Part shown: positions 62,125 to 64,000 of the stretch, piece after piece
How positions within the stretch are numbered: the stretch's first letter is position 1
Layout of the letters: the number at the start of each line of letters is the position of its first letter
Assembly (NCBI RefSeq): GCF_004298145.1
Contig: NZ_SCRH01000030.1
Location: forward strand, 132,526 to 196,525
Origin: Mycobacterium sp.
GTDB lineage: Bacteria > Actinomycetota > Actinomycetes > Mycobacteriales > Mycobacteriaceae
Direction of reading: 5' to 3'
DNA length: 64,000 nt
Notes under the pieces: generated by a model
Told to the model about the DNA's origin: nothing
Seen by the model: only the letters and a program-made list of their open reading frames with translations
Databases searched by the model: none
Position numbers and translations under genes: made by a program

Positions 62125-62421
62125 ATGGTCAAGAACGGAACTCGGCTCGCCAGCCAGGTATGCGACACGCAGGTGATCGTCGTCAGAAGCGCCGACAGCC
62201 TCGATGACCTGCGGTGTGGCGGTGTGCCGATGGTGCCGGTGGGCGCCGATCGCTCGGGCGAATTGGACCCGTCGTTCTCCGACGGCACGGTCATGGGCAA
62301 GCGCTACGTCGACGAAGCCGGCGCCGAGGTGCTGGTGACCAAGCCGGGCGCGGGGAGCCTGAGCATCGGCCAGACCGCGCTGCACCTCAAAGAGGTCAAG
62401 CCGCTACCCGCCAGCGACTGA
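62125..62421 (+). CDS. Small conserved-looking protein of unknown function, operonic with an acyl-CoA synthetase
   Basis: 98 aa, beginning MVKNGTRLASQVCDTQVIVV. Two cysteines (13 and 31) stand in the contexts QVCDTQV and LRCGGVPMVP. A Gly/Asp-rich middle ends in GKRYVD, and the C-terminus is LGLCLK-free but has SIGQTALHLKEVKPLP. It is predicted mostly beta-strand, soluble and without signal. It follows the fadD stop by 20 bp with AAGGACGGA as ribosome-binding site, and its stop is 5 bp from the convergent TetR gene. I do not recognise the family. The two-cysteine pattern would permit metal binding or a redox role, which is conjecture. Confidence 0.7.
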   Translation: MVKNGTRLASQVCDTQVIVVRSADSLDDLRCGGVPMVPVGADRSGELDPSFSDGTVMGKRYVDEAGAEVLVTKPGAGSLSIGQTALHLKEVKPLPASD

Positions 62422-62426
62422 GAAGG

Positions 62427-63107
62427 TCACCGCGAGCCGTCATGCTTGCCCGGAATTTTGTTCCGGACAACGAATTCTCTTGCCTTGATCAGGAATTCGA
62501 GCTGCTCGCCAACTTGGTGTAGTGGGCCCGCGTTGCGGGTCGAGCGGGAGAGCACGATACCGCCCTCCAGCGCGGCGATCGACGTCACGGCCAGCGACGC
62601 GGCATCGGCGTCGTCGAAGCCGTCGTTGACGAACGCGCTGGTGAGCGCGGTGCACCAGCGGCCCAGGATGGCGCCGGCCTCGGTGGAAAGCTTGGGACCA
62701 TCGCCGTCGGAACAGCCGATCGCCGCCGCCACGACCGGGCAGCCGGCGGTGAAGCCGCCGTCGGTGAGCAGCCGCTCCCAGAAGCCGATGAACTCCTGTA
62801 ACAACGCCCGGGCGCCCCGCCCGGCGGCGTCGTCGATCATGGCGGTGATGGAGTCGCCCGAGTAGCGCAGCGCTTCGGTCAGGATCTGATTGCGCCCGTC
62901 GGGAAAGTGGTAGTAGACCGAGCCACGCGGGGCGCCGCTGCGGGCGAGCACCGCGTCGATGGTCAGGCCCGCCGCTCCGCGCTCACGCATCACCTCAGCG
63001 GCGCTGGCCAGCATCTTTGTCCGCGTGCCGCCACGCTTTGTCGGGGCCTGCTCCTTGGTGGCTTCACCGCTCGTCGGCACTGTCGTACCTCCTGGGGACG
63101 GCGTCAC
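62427..63107 (-). CDS. TetR-family regulator, paralogue of the Rv0196-type TetR
   Basis: 226 aa from the GTG at 63107. The DNA-binding domain occupies about residues 28-78, with recognition segment SGAPRGSVYYHFPDGR, nearly the same as in the TetR at 21769-22383. The ligand domain shares AGCPVVAAAIG with it. The start overlaps the TGA of a 43-codon ORF by 4 nt (GTGA). An in-frame GTG at 63080 is possible. It probably controls the convergent fadD operon, the upstream ORF or the aldehyde dehydrogenase gene; no ligand can be named. Confidence 0.88.
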   Translation of the reverse strand: MTPSPGGTTVPTSGEATKEQAPTKRGGTRTKMLASAAEVMRERGAAGLTIDAVLARSGAPRGSVYYHFPDGRNQILTEALRYSGDSITAMIDDAAGRGARALLQEFIGFWERLLTDGGFTAGCPVVAAAIGCSDGDGPKLSTEAGAILGRWCTALTSAFVNDGFDDADAASLAVTSIAALEGGIVLSRSTRNAGPLHQVGEQLEFLIKAREFVVRNKIPGKHDGSR

Positions 63108-63235
63108 GCAACCGGCGAATGCCGCGCCGCCGGCCAGTGCATATGGCGCGGGCTGAAGCGGAATGTCCGGCGCCGCAAGTCTGGCATCTCGCGGGTGAAT
63201 TGATAGCCGGCGACGTTGAGCTCAATGATCCACAT
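63104..63235 (-). CDS. 43-codon small ORF coupled to the TetR gene
   Basis: Starts ATG at 63235 and encodes MWIIELNVAGYQFTREMPDL followed by an Arg/His-rich tail (RRRTFRFSPRHMHW...) to a TGA at 63106-63104. That TGA overlaps the TetR GTG. GGGAGA lies 5-10 nt before the ATG. About 80 per cent of third codon positions are G or C, as in real genes here. It has no signal peptide or membrane segment. It could be a leader peptide or a small protein of its own; a remnant of a longer gene cannot be excluded. I know no homologue. Confidence 0.6.
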   Translation of the reverse strand: MWIIELNVAGYQFTREMPDLRRRTFRFSPRHMHWPAARHSPVA

Positions 63236-63265
63236 GGTGTTCTCCCGGCCTGTGTGCGGCCCTTG

Positions 63266-63285
63266 ATTATGCTATGAACCATATA
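63266..63285 (-). promoter_or_regulatory. Candidate TetR operator (TATG-N8-CATA palindrome)
   Basis: ATTATG-N8-CATATA at 63266-63285 has the same arms and spacing as the site before the TetR gene at 21769, and AGAC follows in both. A shorter overlapping palindrome TATG-AAC-CATA is at 63273-63283. The site is about 30 bp upstream of the 43-codon ORF and overlaps a likely -10 (CATAAT on the minus strand). Confidence 0.55.
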
Positions 63286-63457
63286 AGACATCCGTAAATT
63301 AAGCAATTTCTCGGGCGCGATGTGACGTAAGCCGCAGATACCGGCCGGTCGCCGTGCCGCCCACCGCATTGACGGCAGCGAAAATCCGCGAAAAATATGC
63401 TCTATTACATAATCGAGAGGGCTCGGTTCCCCGGGCGCGCGGTCACCACTGGCAAGA

Positions 63458-63522
63458 CGCCGAACGTGCCCTCACGGCGAAAAAGCTAAGACGGGAATTT
63501 CGCCGTGAGCGCACGTTCGGCG
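63458..63522. terminator. 25-bp inverted repeat after the aldehyde dehydrogenase gene
   Basis: Arms 63458-63482 (starts CGCCGAACGTGCCCTC) and 63498-63522 (its complement with one mismatch) enclose 15 nt. It begins 11 bp beyond the aldehyde dehydrogenase stop and is a plausible terminator for it. It lacks a U-tract and is longer than most terminators, so it may also be a dispersed repeat element. Other parts of 63286-63457 show no gene. Confidence 0.6.
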
Positions 63523-63532
63523 CGCGCAGTGC

Positions 63533-64000
63533 CTAGGCGTCGACGGTGTAGCCCATCGGCATCAGCACGCTCTTCTGCTGCGTGAAGTGCTCGACGCCCT
63601 CCGGGCCGTTCTCGCGGCCGATGCCGGAATTCTTGTAGCCGCCGAACGGGCAGCACGGGTCGAACGCATACCAGTTGATGGCGTAGGTCCCGGTGCGGAT
63701 CTTCTCCGAGATCTCGATGCCCTTGGGGATGTCGGTGGTCCACACGCTGCCGGCCAGGCCGTAGGCTGAGTCGTTGGCGATCTTGATCGCGTCCTCCTCG
63801 GTGTCGAACGGAATGATGCTCAGCACCGGCCCGAAGATCTCCTCCTGGGCGATCGTCATCTTGTTGTCGACGTCGGCGAACACCGTGGGCTGCACGAAGA
63901 ATCCATTGTCCAGGCCCTCGGGACGGCCGCCGCCACAGACCAGCCGGGCGCCCTCCTCGATGCCCTTGGCGATGTAGCCCTCGACGCGGGCGCGCTGCTT
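63533..64000 (-). CDS. Aldehyde dehydrogenase (Rv0223c-type), 5' part beyond window
   Basis: The frame is open from the right edge; the visible 155 codons are the C-terminal third. Seen are the conserved [20 protein letters not shown] segment, in which the glutamate binds the nicotinamide ribose, [11 protein letters not shown], and the ending [20 protein letters not shown] typical of the family. The catalytic cysteine and NAD-binding residues lie outside the window. It oxidises an aldehyde to the acid with NAD(P)+. The gene ends in a large hairpin. Its position after echA1 agrees with Rv0223c, with the fadD/TetR block inserted between. Confidence 0.92.
   Translation of the reverse strand, partial: KQRARVEGYIAKGIEEGARLVCGGGRPEGLDNGFFVQPTVFADVDNKMTIAQEEIFGPVLSIIPFDTEEDAIKIANDSAYGLAGSVWTTDIPKGIEISEKIRTGTYAINWYAFDPCCPFGGYKNSGIGRENGPEGVEHFTQQKSVLMPMGYTVDA

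Noticed and set aside
63354..63536. 60-codon plus-strand frame between the TetR unit and the aldehyde dehydrogenase
   Set aside because: It runs through both arms of the large inverted repeat, has no ribosome-binding site and a composition unlike neighbouring genes.

Overview
The window is high-GC actinobacterial DNA and almost certainly comes from a slow-growing, non-tuberculous Mycobacterium. Gene content and order follow the M. tuberculosis segment from the end of the mce1 operon (Rv0176-Rv0178) through lprO, sigG, bglS, ilvD, ricR, zmp1, mmpL11, mmpL3, trmB and pckA to lipC, Rv0221, echA1 and Rv0223c. Several lineage-specific insertions and losses interrupt this order. GTG starts, 4-nt GTGA/ATGA overlaps and a MIRU-like repeat also fit this genus. 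Assignments rest on recognised families, motifs and gene order; no database search was run.

Layout. 1-4.5 kb: mce1-associated membrane proteins, LprO and a YhgE/Pip-type membrane protein. 4.5-9.9 kb: a pirin gene, then an accessory block (IclR regulator, divergent DapB-like oxidoreductase, alpha/beta hydrolase) abutting sigG. 9.9-14.3 kb: monoacylglycerol lipase, a 53-bp MIRU-like tandem repeat, and a three-gene run linked by 4-nt overlaps (DUF2786, metallohydrolase, GH3 beta-glucosidase). 14.3-19.1 kb: a copper-response neighbourhood with the 48-aa metallothionein gene mymT and the CsoR-family sensor gene ricR, each next to a palindromic TACCC-N5-GGGTA-type operator, with an O-methyltransferase, a nitronate monooxygenase, an SPW protein and ilvD between them. 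19.2-26.6 kb: MFS transporter, L,D-transpeptidase, TetR plus molybdopterin oxidoreductase operon, and zmp1.

26.6-42.3 kb is an envelope-transport block: omamA-omamB, mmpL11 with an XRE-type gene, an Rv0203-type haem-binding protein, a LPG-synthase-like membrane protein, an AI-2E family protein, and trmB-NYN-mmpL3, followed by a pair of GTPase-like genes whose P-loops have lost the canonical lysine. 42.4-64 kb is central and lipid metabolism: PEP carboxykinase, fadD4, crotonases, fadE3, an Rv0216-type double hot-dog protein, a family III CoA-transferase-like protein of rearranged order, an amidohydrolase, LipW/LipC esterases, a WS/DGAT, echA1, a further acyl-CoA synthetase with a small companion gene, a TetR gene and the end of an aldehyde dehydrogenase.

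Most notable points: (i) two paralogous TetR genes 41 kb apart carry the same upstream palindrome TATG-N8-CATA; (ii) the second TetR gene is preceded by a 43-codon ORF ending in a GTGA overlap with it; (iii) mymT and both RicR-type operators lie within about 4 kb; (iv) the paired pseudo-GTPases downstream of the mmpL3 region; (v) a His-to-Tyr change at a predicted haem-ligand position of the Rv0203 homologue. No tRNA, rRNA, CRISPR array, insertion sequence or prophage was recognised.
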